Of a stretch of DNA of 64,000 nt, positions 47,123-54,390 are shown piece by piece; within the stretch, counting starts at the first letter, position 1, and each line of letters starts with the position of its first letter. Origin of the DNA: Chitinophaga chungangae. GTDB lineage: Bacteria > Bacteroidota > Bacteroidia > Chitinophagales > Chitinophagaceae. The stretch lies in assembly GCF_017742215.1 (NCBI RefSeq), contig NZ_JAGHKP010000004.1, forward strand, positions 186,001-250,000, given 5' to 3'. Both the position numbers and the translations under genes were made by a program. The notes below the pieces were generated by a model. It worked only from the letters and a program-made list of their open reading frames with translations. It was not told where the DNA came from and made no database searches.

Positions 47123-47438
47123 AAACATGGAGGCGGACATCCAGCAGATGAAGTCCATGCTGGCCGAACTGGTGGAAGTGGCGCGCGGTACGGGACAGCC
47201 TCCGCAGGAGGAACATATCATGTCGGCCCGAGAGGTTGCGGATTTCCTCCGGATCGATGTGAGCCTCGTGTATAGCAAATGTTCCCGCGGAGAGCTGCCG
47301 TACTCCAAGCTGGGGAAGCATTACAAGTTCCGTAAGTCCGACATCTTGCAATGCATGAAGCAGTACGACAAGGGGAGCGGCATTTCCGTTGATGATTACG
47401 TGACCCGCTACCTCCAGGACAACCAGCTCCGCGGTTAA
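47091..47438 (+). CDS. Second excisionase-like HTH protein
   Basis: 115 aa. An N-terminal coiled-coil (ENMEADIQQMKSMLAELVEV) is followed by an HTH_17 domain (MSAREVADFLRIDVSLVYSKCSRGELP) and a wing YSKLGKHYKFRKSDI. Such helix-turn-helix proteins are accessory factors of Bacteroidota mobile elements. It overlaps the integrase end by 32 bp, indicating coupled translation. Two HTH genes flanking one integrase is unusual. Confidence 0.78.
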   Translation: MMTEELEQRIENMEADIQQMKSMLAELVEVARGTGQPPQEEHIMSAREVADFLRIDVSLVYSKCSRGELPYSKLGKHYKFRKSDILQCMKQYDKGSGISVDDYVTRYLQDNQLRG

Positions 47439-47449
47439 CCCGATGGCCG

Positions 47450-47481
47450 TTTGCCCCTGACGGCCGATTTTCGTATATTCA
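47450..47481 (+). promoter_or_regulatory. Candidate promoter for the 47512-51649 gene cluster
   Basis: TTTG (47450-47453) is followed after 20 bp by TATATTCA (47474-47481). This deviates from TAnnTTTG at the last two bases. A TATATTCA also occurs upstream of the PIN-GNAT gene (54242-54249). It gives a leader of about 30 nt to the 47512 gene. Confidence 0.4.
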
Positions 47482-47511
47482 TACATCATATCCCCCGAAA
47501 AACCTTACACC

Positions 47512-48504
47512 ATGACCCACCTCGATGATGTAAAGGATGTGCCGTTCTATGTGCGTATGAAGGAAACCAATGCGTTTATCAGGGACGTGCCTTACGATGA
47601 CCAGAAGAAGCAGGCTTTCACGATCGGCCGTGATTTCGATAAGTTGGCGAAGTTCGCTTTGCACAATCACTATTGTCTTTCCTTTCTCAAATGCCCTTAT
47701 AAATTCCACCTCGAAACCTTCCTGTTGCATTTTCATTGGTTCAACCGGTATTTGTATTTCAATCTCCAGGATTCGATTTGGATCATCCAGATATTCCCGG
47801 CGTTGGAAAAGTTGCAGACCTATCAGCTCCATTTCCTCGAGCAGGAGTTAAAGGAGTTTCCCCACGCCTATCAATACGACCTGAAATCCGCCGACTATTA
47901 TCAGCAATGGGCATTGCTGAAGAAAACCAACTTCCTGAAATGCGACGATTTCCGAAAGATCATGGAGATCGACGGGGCGCAACGGGCGAGAATGCTTGCC
48001 CATGTCCAAACCCTTTTGTCCGACCGTGGAACCATGCCGGAACCCATTATTCCAGAACCCAAGCCCGCGAAGCGGCAACGGGAAGCCAGCCAATATACCT
48101 ACTTGAAGTTGTCCGACGACCTGACCGCCAGCCAGCAAAACGAAGTGATCCGGGGGCTTTATGAATTATTTACACCGCATTTCCGGGAAGCAAAGGAGTT
48201 TGAGGATTTCCGGAAAGCCTTCCGGGAAGATGGGTCGCCGGTGATAGAACTGCTACGGAACGAGCTGGCGGATCAGCAATATTATTGGGTCATTTTCCGG
48301 GAACTCAAGCAGAAAGGGTTGGCGGTTTCATGGGAAGTTATCGACCGGATGGTGCATATTTATGATAGTGCAGGAAAGAAACTTGCTGGTTTTTCCCGGA
48401 TCAATACCTCCATCGAGCGGCAGAAAGAGCGGAAAGCCCGCAGAGCGGTGGAGCCTGTTATCAATCTGATAGACAGTTATTTAGCGAAAAGGAAGGGCAA
48501 GTGA
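47512..48504 (+). CDS. Protein of unknown function in the element's core
   Basis: 330 aa. I do not recognise the family. The N-terminal part (residues 1-170) is aromatic-rich (FHLETFLLHFHWFNRYLYFNLQ). A Pro/Glu linker near 185-195 leads into a C-terminal domain with a FEDFRKAFRED helix and a basic tail (ERKARRAVEPVINLIDSYL). No membrane segment or metal motif is apparent. It stands between the integrase module and the replication/mobilization genes, and similar genes are expected in relatives of this element. Confidence 0.6.
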   Translation: MTHLDDVKDVPFYVRMKETNAFIRDVPYDDQKKQAFTIGRDFDKLAKFALHNHYCLSFLKCPYKFHLETFLLHFHWFNRYLYFNLQDSIWIIQIFPALEKLQTYQLHFLEQELKEFPHAYQYDLKSADYYQQWALLKKTNFLKCDDFRKIMEIDGAQRARMLAHVQTLLSDRGTMPEPIIPEPKPAKRQREASQYTYLKLSDDLTASQQNEVIRGLYELFTPHFREAKEFEDFRKAFREDGSPVIELLRNELADQQYYWVIFRELKQKGLAVSWEVIDRMVHIYDSAGKKLAGFSRINTSIERQKERKARRAVEPVINLIDSYLAKRKGK

Positions 48505-48612
48505 ATCACGTCCAGTTTCAAATCATTTGCTGGTTTTTCTGTTCGTTGCTGCTATTTGCCTTATTCCAGCGCGCCCCGGGTGCAATTTGCCCATGAAACA
48601 AAAAAATGGATT

Positions 48613-48933
48613 ATGAGTCAATTGCATTTTGTGGGATTGAGCCTGGACGAGGCCCGGCTTTTCATCGAGTCCATCGTGATCGCATGTTTGAAGAACTGTT
48701 TCCCCGCCCCGAAAGTCTCGGAAACGCCGTTGTCCATTCGCGATGCGTGCAAGTTCCTGGGCGTGTCCAAACCGACGCTTAGGAAGTATGTGGAAGCTGC
48801 GGTCGTCCGCCGGCATGACCTCGGGCCACGGAAGAAAGTCTTCTACCGGTCGGAACTGGAGGAAGATATCAAGCGGCTGCGTTCCCACGGCAGCGAATCC
48901 CCTTTACTTGAATCAGAAAAACAACGGTTATGA
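48613..48933 (+). CDS. HTH DNA-binding protein upstream of the primase gene
   Basis: 106 aa from the ATG at 48613; an upstream in-frame start at 48556 is weaker. It has a helix-turn-helix of the HTH_17 type (LSIRDACKFLGVSKPTLRKYVEAAVV). Its position is that of the small DNA-binding protein found upstream of primase genes in Bacteroidota mobilizable elements. It overlaps the next start by 4 bp (ATGA). Confidence 0.7.
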   Translation: MSQLHFVGLSLDEARLFIESIVIACLKNCFPAPKVSETPLSIRDACKFLGVSKPTLRKYVEAAVVRRHDLGPRKKVFYRSELEEDIKRLRSHGSESPLLESEKQRL

Positions 48934-49892
48934 GTGTGAACATTGAAGACGTGAAGAAGATCGACCTGGTGGAGTTCCTCGCTTCGCTTGGATTTACGCC
49001 AGAGCGGAAGAACGAGCGGGAAGCCTGGTATCTGTCGCCGTTGCGGTCGGAGAAGACGGCCTCCTTAAAAGTGGACCGGCAGAAGAATTTGTGGTATGAT
49101 TTCGGGGAAGCCGTTGGCGGGACGATCATCGATTTCGGGATGGCATATTATAAATGCGATATCCCCACCTTTCTTTCCAAATTCGACCACGAACTTTCTT
49201 TTCATGGGCAGCTCGGCCAGCACCATGCCACCCCGGCGCAGGCTTCCCATGAAGAACCAAAGATCCACATCCGGGCCGAGAGGCCGATCACGGCCCCGGC
49301 GTTGATCGATTACCTCGACCGTCGCCGGATTCCGCTGGAACTGGCGAACAGGTATTGCCGGGAAGTTGTCTACCGGTTGGGTAAAAAGGACTATTACGCT
49401 ATCGGGTTCAAGAATGACAAAGGCGGCTTCGAGTTGCGGAACGCCCTGATCAAGTTGAGCAATTCCCCGAAGGGGATCACGCTCTTCCAGGAGGGTTCGC
49501 GGGAACTGAGGGTATTTGAAGGTTGTTTCGACTTCCTTTCTTTCAAGGTATTGGAGGAACAATTCGGGCTTTCGCCTTCCAGTTGTCTTATCCTGAACTC
49601 CGTTGCATTTCTCCGGGAGAGCCTGCCGGTCATCCGGCAATACCCATCCGTGACGCTGTACCTCGATCACGATCCCGCAGGTCGACGGGCAACGGAACAG
49701 GTGATCCAGGATCATTCGGCCGCGCGGGATGGGAGTGACTTTTACAAAGGTGCGAAGGATCTGAACGAATGGTTCGTCTCGGTCTATCCCAAACTTTCGG
49801 ATGCGCAACAACTGGCCCGGGAACTCCAGCGGAAGTTTCCCGGTGACGACAACTCCAACCAGCTCCGGAATCCCGGCCGGAGAATCCGCTGA
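48930..49892 (+). CDS. CHC2/Toprim primase-like protein
   Basis: 320 aa. The N-terminus has DLVEFLASLGF and YLSPLRSEKTASLKVDRQKNLWYDFGE, the shape of the DnaG zinc-binding domain but without its cysteines. The Toprim part has E197 and D201 in FEGCFDFLSF and D246 and D248 in YLDHDPAGRRA. Such single proteins are the mobilizable-element primases, used for replication or for lagging-strand synthesis after transfer. It is coupled by overlap to the preceding gene. Confidence 0.82.
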   Translation: MSVNIEDVKKIDLVEFLASLGFTPERKNEREAWYLSPLRSEKTASLKVDRQKNLWYDFGEAVGGTIIDFGMAYYKCDIPTFLSKFDHELSFHGQLGQHHATPAQASHEEPKIHIRAERPITAPALIDYLDRRRIPLELANRYCREVVYRLGKKDYYAIGFKNDKGGFELRNALIKLSNSPKGITLFQEGSRELRVFEGCFDFLSFKVLEEQFGLSPSSCLILNSVAFLRESLPVIRQYPSVTLYLDHDPAGRRATEQVIQDHSAARDGSDFYKGAKDLNEWFVSVYPKLSDAQQLARELQRKFPGDDNSNQLRNPGRRIR

Positions 49893-49922
49893 TCTATTCT
49901 CTTATCTTAAAAATCTATTGAA

Positions 49923-50231
49923 ATGGCAGAACTGCGTAAGAAGCTGCTGTCGCTCGCAAGCGGCAGGCAGGTGCGATTGTATGGCAGTAGTATCGCGATT
50001 TCCAAAGGACTGGAGATCGGGGAAGGCTGCGCCCCGAATATTTTTTCCTTCTCCGGGACTGAAGGGCCCAACGATCCCGACGGGAAAGTGATAAACGTTC
50101 ACAACCTTTCCGCCAACGATCTGGAGGAGATCGCGGATTATAACATCCAGTTGTGGATGAACCTGAAGGCCAATCTGCGCCGCCATGGCGTCGCGAATCC
50201 AAAGGTTTTCAACCACGATGCCATCCGGTAG
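49923..50231 (+). CDS. Small protein of unknown function between primase and oriT
   Basis: 102 aa. It starts MAELRKKLLSLASGRQVRL and has a mixed middle with no recognised motif (GCAPNIFSFSGTEGPNDPDG) and a basic C-terminus. It follows the primase gene by 30 bp. The position suggests a mobilization accessory, but no family is recognised. Confidence 0.5.
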   Translation: MAELRKKLLSLASGRQVRLYGSSIAISKGLEIGEGCAPNIFSFSGTEGPNDPDGKVINVHNLSANDLEEIADYNIQLWMNLKANLRRHGVANPKVFNHDAIR

Positions 50232-50275
50232 GGACGGTGGGCTGTTTTGGCCTCATCGGGGCGGATATTGGAATT

Positions 50276-50336
50276 GCAAGCGGTGTTTTCGGATGCCGAA
50301 AACCGCTTGCCCCTTGCTCCCGTTGGTCGCAAGGGG
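50276..50336. other. Candidate oriT: two adjacent hairpins
   Basis: The first inverted repeat (50276-50310) pairs GCAAGCGG and the TTTTCGG arm with CCGAAAAC and CCGCTTGC, with a 2-nt bulge. The second (50310-50336) is a perfect stem CCCCTTGC/GCAAGGGG with an 11-nt loop. They share base 50310 and lie 29 bp upstream of mobC, in the spot where nick sites of Bacteroidota mobilizable elements usually occur. The nick position cannot be read from the sequence. Confidence 0.55.
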
Positions 50337-50364
50337 GGATTTTTGAATCGAAAAATTGTGCAGA

Positions 50365-50712
50365 ATGGGCGATAGTGAAAAAGGCGGACGGCCGCGATTA
50401 CCGGTGAAAAAAGAAAAAAGGGTCAGCATCCGGCTCACCGATGCGGAGTTTTACATTTTGATGCGAAGATCCCGGGAAGCAGGTATGAACCTCGCGCAGT
50501 TTATCCGGGACGCTGCGATAAAAGCAAAGATAATCGCACGGCCGCAGCTAAAAGACCACACCTTTTTCCGGGAAGTGATCGGCATTTCGACGAACCTGAA
50601 CCAGGTTGCCAAAGCCGTCAATCGGCAGGGAATCCTTCCGCTGTACACCAAGCTGTCGGAAATTATCACCTTCTTCGACGGGCAAATAAAACGGCTGCGG
50701 GATGATCAGTAA
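50365..50712 (+). CDS. mobC: MobC-like relaxosome accessory protein
   Basis: 115 aa from the ATG at 50365. A ribbon-helix-helix DNA-binding part (KRVSIRLTDAEFYILMRRSREAGMNLAQFIRDAA) precedes the MobC block FFREVIGISTNLNQVAKAVNRQG. It helps the relaxase open oriT. It overlaps the relaxase start by 11 bp. Confidence 0.88.
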   Translation: MGDSEKGGRPRLPVKKEKRVSIRLTDAEFYILMRRSREAGMNLAQFIRDAAIKAKIIARPQLKDHTFFREVIGISTNLNQVAKAVNRQGILPLYTKLSEIITFFDGQIKRLRDDQ

Positions 50713-51649
50713 GGTAATCAGCAGCGCCAGTTTCCGGCGGATCTGCCAGTACGTGTTGGGGAAAGACGGGGCGTATGTCCTGGCCGCTGATGGAATCCGC
50801 GACCATTGCCCGCGATTGATGGCGGACGATTTCGAGGCACAGGCCGAGCTTCGCCGGACGATTTCCCGGCCCTGCTTTCATGCCGTCCTTAGTTTTCCCC
50901 CGGGCGAAAAGGTGACGGATGAATTGATGGAAGAGCTGGCCGGGAAGTACCTGGAAAAGATCGGGATGGTCGATACCCAATTCGCTGTCATCTGCCACAC
51001 CGACACCGAACATCCGCATGTCCACATCATCGCCAACCGTGTGAACTTCCAGGGCAAGGCGATTTCCGACAGCATGATCGGCAGGCGGGCGAAAGCTGCC
51101 GCCCAGGAACTGACCCGGGATTTCGGGTTACGGCCAGCAGAAAAAAAAGATATCTCCCGTATACAGATCAAGGCCATGAGTGAGCCGGAGCAGATCCGGT
51201 ACCGGATTTATTCCGCCATCACCAGCAGCCTGAAGGGGTGCCCCGACCTCGATGAATTGACGCGGCGGCTGAAGGTGAGAGGTGTTGAGACAGTGGTCAA
51301 GTTCCGCAGCGGGACGCGCGAGCCGCAGGGGATCAGTTTTAAGGTCAGGGATTTCTGTTTTAAGGGGAGTGCTGTTGACCGGAGGTTTTCCCTCGCCAAC
51401 CTCCAAAGGGCTATGGCATCGAAGCAGCGTATTTCTCAGGATTCCGGAAATAGCCCCCGGCTGATTCCCCTTCAGCAATCTTCCTCCGGGTTTTCTTTTG
51501 TTAAGGAAGTGCCTATGAAGGAGGTGGCGTCGGTCATGACAGGCATACTGGAGGAGTTGTTCAAACCGGAATATGTCAATAATCAAATCCCGTATGAACT
51601 GTTGCAGGAGGCCAGGAAGAAAAAGAGACGTAGTGGTTTAAGTCGTTAA
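50702..51649 (+). CDS. mobB: Relaxase/mobilization nuclease
   Basis: 315 aa. A relaxase domain contains an N-terminal tyrosine (Y17 in ICQYVLGKDGA) that may be the nicking residue. The histidine motif HTDTEHPHVHIIAN (H99, H104, H106 and H108) matches the metal-binding 3H motif. The order oriT candidate, mobC, relaxase is that of a Bacteroidota mobilizable element. Without transfer genes it depends on a conjugative helper. Confidence 0.9.
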   Translation: MISKVISSASFRRICQYVLGKDGAYVLAADGIRDHCPRLMADDFEAQAELRRTISRPCFHAVLSFPPGEKVTDELMEELAGKYLEKIGMVDTQFAVICHTDTEHPHVHIIANRVNFQGKAISDSMIGRRAKAAAQELTRDFGLRPAEKKDISRIQIKAMSEPEQIRYRIYSAITSSLKGCPDLDELTRRLKVRGVETVVKFRSGTREPQGISFKVRDFCFKGSAVDRRFSLANLQRAMASKQRISQDSGNSPRLIPLQQSSSGFSFVKEVPMKEVASVMTGILEELFKPEYVNNQIPYELLQEARKKKRRSGLSR

Positions 51650-51660
51650 AACAATAAGTC

Positions 51661-52230
51661 ATGGATGAGGTATTTGTAAATATTATGTCGAAGGATCTGC
51701 ATGAGATCCGCGAGGATATGGGACGACAGTCGGGAGTGCTTGCGGATATCAAAGCAGCTTTGATAAAGGTGGATGCCCTGGACCGTACCGCCAATTCGTT
51801 GTTGAAAAGCCTGGAAACTTCGTCCCGTGATGTGGGGCAGTTATCGCAGGACATTAGAGGAGTGCGGGGACTTGTGGCGCAGCTCCGGCATGATTTGGCG
51901 AAGCCGTTGCAGCAAGAGCATCACCACCATTTTCCCAAAATCTTGTGGGCGACTGTTGCTTTGTTGATCGGATTTTCATTAGCGGTGGGCGGTTGGTTTC
52001 AATCTTCTCGAGCGGGGAAGGAGTATAGGGATGCAGATACGAAAATCCGGATGTTACAATTGATGACAGGGGAGTTTGACGGTAAAGCATTGAGGAAAGT
52101 CGACAGCCTGGTGCGACTGGATCCTGCCGGGTTGCGGGATAGCATCGTGCAGGTGGAGCAGGCCCGTGAAGCATATTGGCGGACGCTGGAAGAAGCCCAT
52201 CGATTAAAGCGCAAGGGTTTTGGCCGGTGA
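51661..52230 (+). CDS. Single-pass membrane protein with coiled coil
   Basis: 189 aa. A helical, charged N-terminal half (about 1-95) is followed by one membrane helix (ILWATVALLIGFSLAVGGWF, about 100-120) and a charged helical tail. It has the location and layout of small mobilization accessory proteins that follow the relaxase in such elements, but no family is recognised. It starts 11 bp after the relaxase gene and converges on the RES gene with no gap. Confidence 0.65.
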   Translation: MDEVFVNIMSKDLHEIREDMGRQSGVLADIKAALIKVDALDRTANSLLKSLETSSRDVGQLSQDIRGVRGLVAQLRHDLAKPLQQEHHHHFPKILWATVALLIGFSLAVGGWFQSSRAGKEYRDADTKIRMLQLMTGEFDGKALRKVDSLVRLDPAGLRDSIVQVEQAREAYWRTLEEAHRLKRKGFGR

Positions 52231-52653
52231 TCAAACGCATGGGGAAACCATCGTTACCGTGAGTTCTTTAAAATCGGGATTTCGGGGATTGATCAGGAAA
52301 ATGGTTTGGTCACGCCAATAATTGGACATAAAGGATGCAACGAGGCTAATCCCTCCCTCAAGAAATTGGTGGGCAGACTCCCCTAATTCCAAATCAGAGA
52401 TAGAGGCGGTAGCGGGTCGCAATCGGCATCGCTTTTCAATAATCCGGCAGTCGTCGGGGAGATTGTATTCTACCACCCGCATTGAGGCTGGCAGAACGTG
52501 ACATTCCCGGTAGATATGGCTTTCGAGAATGGCTGCGGCCACAGAATCGAAAGCCGAGAAATAGGGTCCGGCCTTGGATAGCATGAATCCAGCTTCCGGC
52601 TGGTCCCGGAGACGGTAGGCGATATTGTGGTGAGCCAGGCGGTAGAGTTTCAT
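52231..52653 (-). CDS. RES-domain toxin (NAD+ phosphorylase type)
   Basis: 140 aa. It begins MKLYRLAHHNIAYRL and has an LESHIYRE segment. The C-terminal half ends with the RES family pattern ...IFLINPRNPDFKELTV. RES toxins of the Xre-RES (MbcT/ParT) class cleave NAD+ or modify proteins. The start codon lies 11 bp downstream of the antitoxin gene on the same strand. Confidence 0.8.
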   Translation of the reverse strand: MKLYRLAHHNIAYRLRDQPEAGFMLSKAGPYFSAFDSVAAAILESHIYRECHVLPASMRVVEYNLPDDCRIIEKRCRLRPATASISDLELGESAHQFLEGGISLVASFMSNYWRDQTIFLINPRNPDFKELTVTMVSPCV

Positions 52654-52664
52654 GTTGCAGCGGT

Positions 52665-53141
52665 TTAGTATTGACCAAGGCGCATCCGGTGCATGAGGTC
52701 ACGGACTTTGAGCAATCCCGGATGCGTCTTTATCAGGTCGAAGGGGCGGCGGTTGTTGAGGGACTCGCTGGGGCTGGAGAGCCAGCCCTTCAATTGCTTG
52801 GGGTCGTTAAAGACATCCAGCCCGTAGCAGTAAAGCTCCAGTAGCGAAGCGATTTTATCGCTGATCAACCGGCTAAAGGGTTCGTTGTCCTTTCGCAAAT
52901 GAAGGACGCGGTCTGTAACGCCTAACAGATCCGCAAGCGTATCATAGTCAATGCTTAGTGCCTCTTTTATACAGACAAGGTGCTTTTTTGTCAATCGCGT
53001 CCTGACTACTTTCTCCCTTTCGATGAAGGAAAGGTTACGGTAAAAGGGTATAAAATCTGCCGGGTATTCCGGGATGTAGTTTTCATTGAGTTTTGGTCTC
53101 CCGCGGCCACGGCGGGCAGACTGATCGGGTTTGTGTTCCAT
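52665..53141 (-). CDS. Xre/MbcA/ParS-type antitoxin of the RES toxin
   Basis: 158 aa. The basic N-terminus (RRGRGRPKLNEN) resembles an operator-binding tail, and a degenerate HTH follows (SIDYDTLADLLGVTDRVLHLRK). The C-terminal toxin-binding domain carries FNDPKQLKGWLSSPSESLNN and PFDLIKTHPGLLKVRDLMHRM, the DUF2384 signature of Xre-RES antitoxins. It probably represses its own operon and blocks the toxin active site. Confidence 0.85.
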   Translation of the reverse strand: MEHKPDQSARRGRGRPKLNENYIPEYPADFIPFYRNLSFIEREKVVRTRLTKKHLVCIKEALSIDYDTLADLLGVTDRVLHLRKDNEPFSRLISDKIASLLELYCYGLDVFNDPKQLKGWLSSPSESLNNRRPFDLIKTHPGLLKVRDLMHRMRLGQY

Positions 53142-53147
53142 GAGCGT

Positions 53148-53366
53148 TTATTTTGCGATTTTCCGGCGGAGTTCGTCGGCCAGTTCCCAGCCGATGCCTT
53201 TAATGGTTTCTACTTCTATCTGGCTAAAGCTGGCGGCGTTCTTCTGTTTCTTGTGGAAAGTCGCCTTCCGCCAAGCCAGTTCTTTGCAGACCCGTTTCCG
53301 GAACTTGTCCTCCAGGTCTTTGAAATGCTGCGATACCGCTTTCAGTTCGTTTGTCTTTCTGTTCAT
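53148..53366 (-). CDS. Small basic protein in the Xre-RES operon
   Basis: 72 aa. Highly charged and helical (KTNELKAVSQHFKDLEDKFRKRVCKEL); no family recognised. It ends 6 bp upstream of the antitoxin start, so translation is coupled. Its role, regulatory or structural, is unknown. Confidence 0.55.
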   Translation of the reverse strand: MNRKTNELKAVSQHFKDLEDKFRKRVCKELAWRKATFHKKQKNAASFSQIEVETIKGIGWELADELRRKIAK

Positions 53367-53399
53367 AGCGATTTGGATTAATGAACGATGGATCTAATT

Positions 53400-53627
53400 T
53401 CAGATGGAATTGGCCTTAAAAATGACAGTTATCGGGATCTCCCAATTATTTTTCATCTCCTGGAATAGAAGCTCGCTGCCGTTGAACTGGAGACGGGAGA
53501 TCGGAAGGGCGGGCGAGAACAGATCCCGACTGCCGGTGATGTAGATGGTGATGTGGGAGATTCCCAGTGGGAGGAGCAGCCTGGCTAACTCCTCTACCTT
53601 TTCCTTGATGTAGGTGGATTTCTGCAT
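53400..53627 (-). CDS. Small protein heading the Xre-RES operon
   Basis: 75 aa from the ATG at 53627; an in-frame start at 53681 lies in the leader hairpin region and is less likely. A helix (QKSTYIKEKVEELARLLLP) precedes beta-strand-like stretches (SHITIYITGSR, IPITVIFKANS). No family recognised. It precedes the 72-aa gene by 33 bp and follows the folded leader. Confidence 0.5.
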   Translation of the reverse strand: MQKSTYIKEKVEELARLLLPLGISHITIYITGSRDLFSPALPISRLQFNGSELLFQEMKNNWEIPITVIFKANSI

Positions 53628-53651
53628 AAGGCCGGTTTTTTTATGGGTGGG

Positions 53652-53781
53652 GTACCGGCATAAAAAAAGCGCGGTACTCAACCTGCCGCCCAGACCCGCG
53701 AGGATTGGAACACGGACAAGAAGAGCCCGCGCACGAACGCGGGCAAGCCTTCCTCTCGTGTTCCTTCTTTCGCGGGTCTGG
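53652..53781 (-). ncRNA. Strongly folded leader RNA upstream of the Xre-RES operon
   Basis: Two long arms, 53690-53714 and 53757-53781, pair at 20 of 25 positions. They enclose a perfect inner hairpin, GCCCGCG/CGCGGGC (53725-53744). A third stem GTACCG/CGGTAC (53652-53677) follows on the minus strand. A -7 box TAGCTTTG sits at 53821-53828 on the minus strand. It may be an attenuator, an sRNA or an antisense regulator; I know no family that fits. Confidence 0.5.
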
Positions 53782-53967
53782 AACGAGAATACGGGCTATG
53801 CGCTTAATATCTTAAAGCTGCAAAGCTAATATTTTCCCCAGGCATTTTTTGAGGATGCCATTTAGGGTAATTGTAACTCGAATATACGAATTATTTCCAT
53901 TCCCTAGTCTATAGACGTGTAAATTTATTCTTTGGGTGCCGTTGATTCGCCCCAAATCCTTTTACAC

Positions 53968-54198
53968 ATGGAATTGGCACCAATTGAACAATATGTAATC
54001 GATGCGGTTAGGGAGCGGAGAAAGAAACTGGGGATATCGCAAGAGCAACTTGCGCATTTGCTAGGTTATAGCGAAGGCTTTATTGCCAATATTGAAACAA
54101 CCAAAAGAAGTTCAAAATATAACCTAAGGCACATAAACGAGATTGCAAAAGTTCTAAAGTGTTCACCAAGGGACTTTTTGCCTAAGGATGCATTCTAG
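53968..54198 (+). CDS. XRE family transcriptional regulator
   Basis: 76 aa from the ATG at 53968; an in-frame TTG at 53932 lies upstream. The whole protein is one HTH_3 domain: IDAVRERRKKLGISQEQLAHLLGYSEGFIANIETTKRSSKYNLRHINEIAKVLKC. It lies directly upstream of the PIN-GNAT operon in an AT-rich stretch and is a natural candidate to control it, which is an inference. A 192-bp gap with one promoter-like site separates them. Confidence 0.8.
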   Translation: MELAPIEQYVIDAVRERRKKLGISQEQLAHLLGYSEGFIANIETTKRSSKYNLRHINEIAKVLKCSPRDFLPKDAF

Positions 54199-54220
54199 TT
54201 TGACATTGCGGTATTATTTT

Positions 54221-54249
54221 TTTGACTTTAGATAAATTCCTTATATTCA
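54221..54249 (+). promoter_or_regulatory. Candidate promoter of the PIN-GNAT operon
   Basis: TTTG at 54221-54224 and TATATTCA at 54242-54249 are spaced by 17 bp. The -7 variant is the same as that proposed upstream of the 47512 gene. The leader would be about 135 nt. Confidence 0.35.
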
Positions 54250-54390
54250 TAGGAAATATTTACCCCTATCTTTATTAGTTAACCACCTAAGTTACCTCAA
54301 TAGTACTTCATTTATTAAATAGATAAGATTGAATCCAATTTTGCTTGATAGATAAAGCAACATTAAAATATTAAACAAATTCTACGACAA

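Noticed and set aside
53632-53790. CRISPR-like or tandem repeat array near the Xre-RES operon
   Set aside because: The repeats are arms of inverted pairs, not direct repeats with spacers, and occur only once. It is better explained as an RNA fold.
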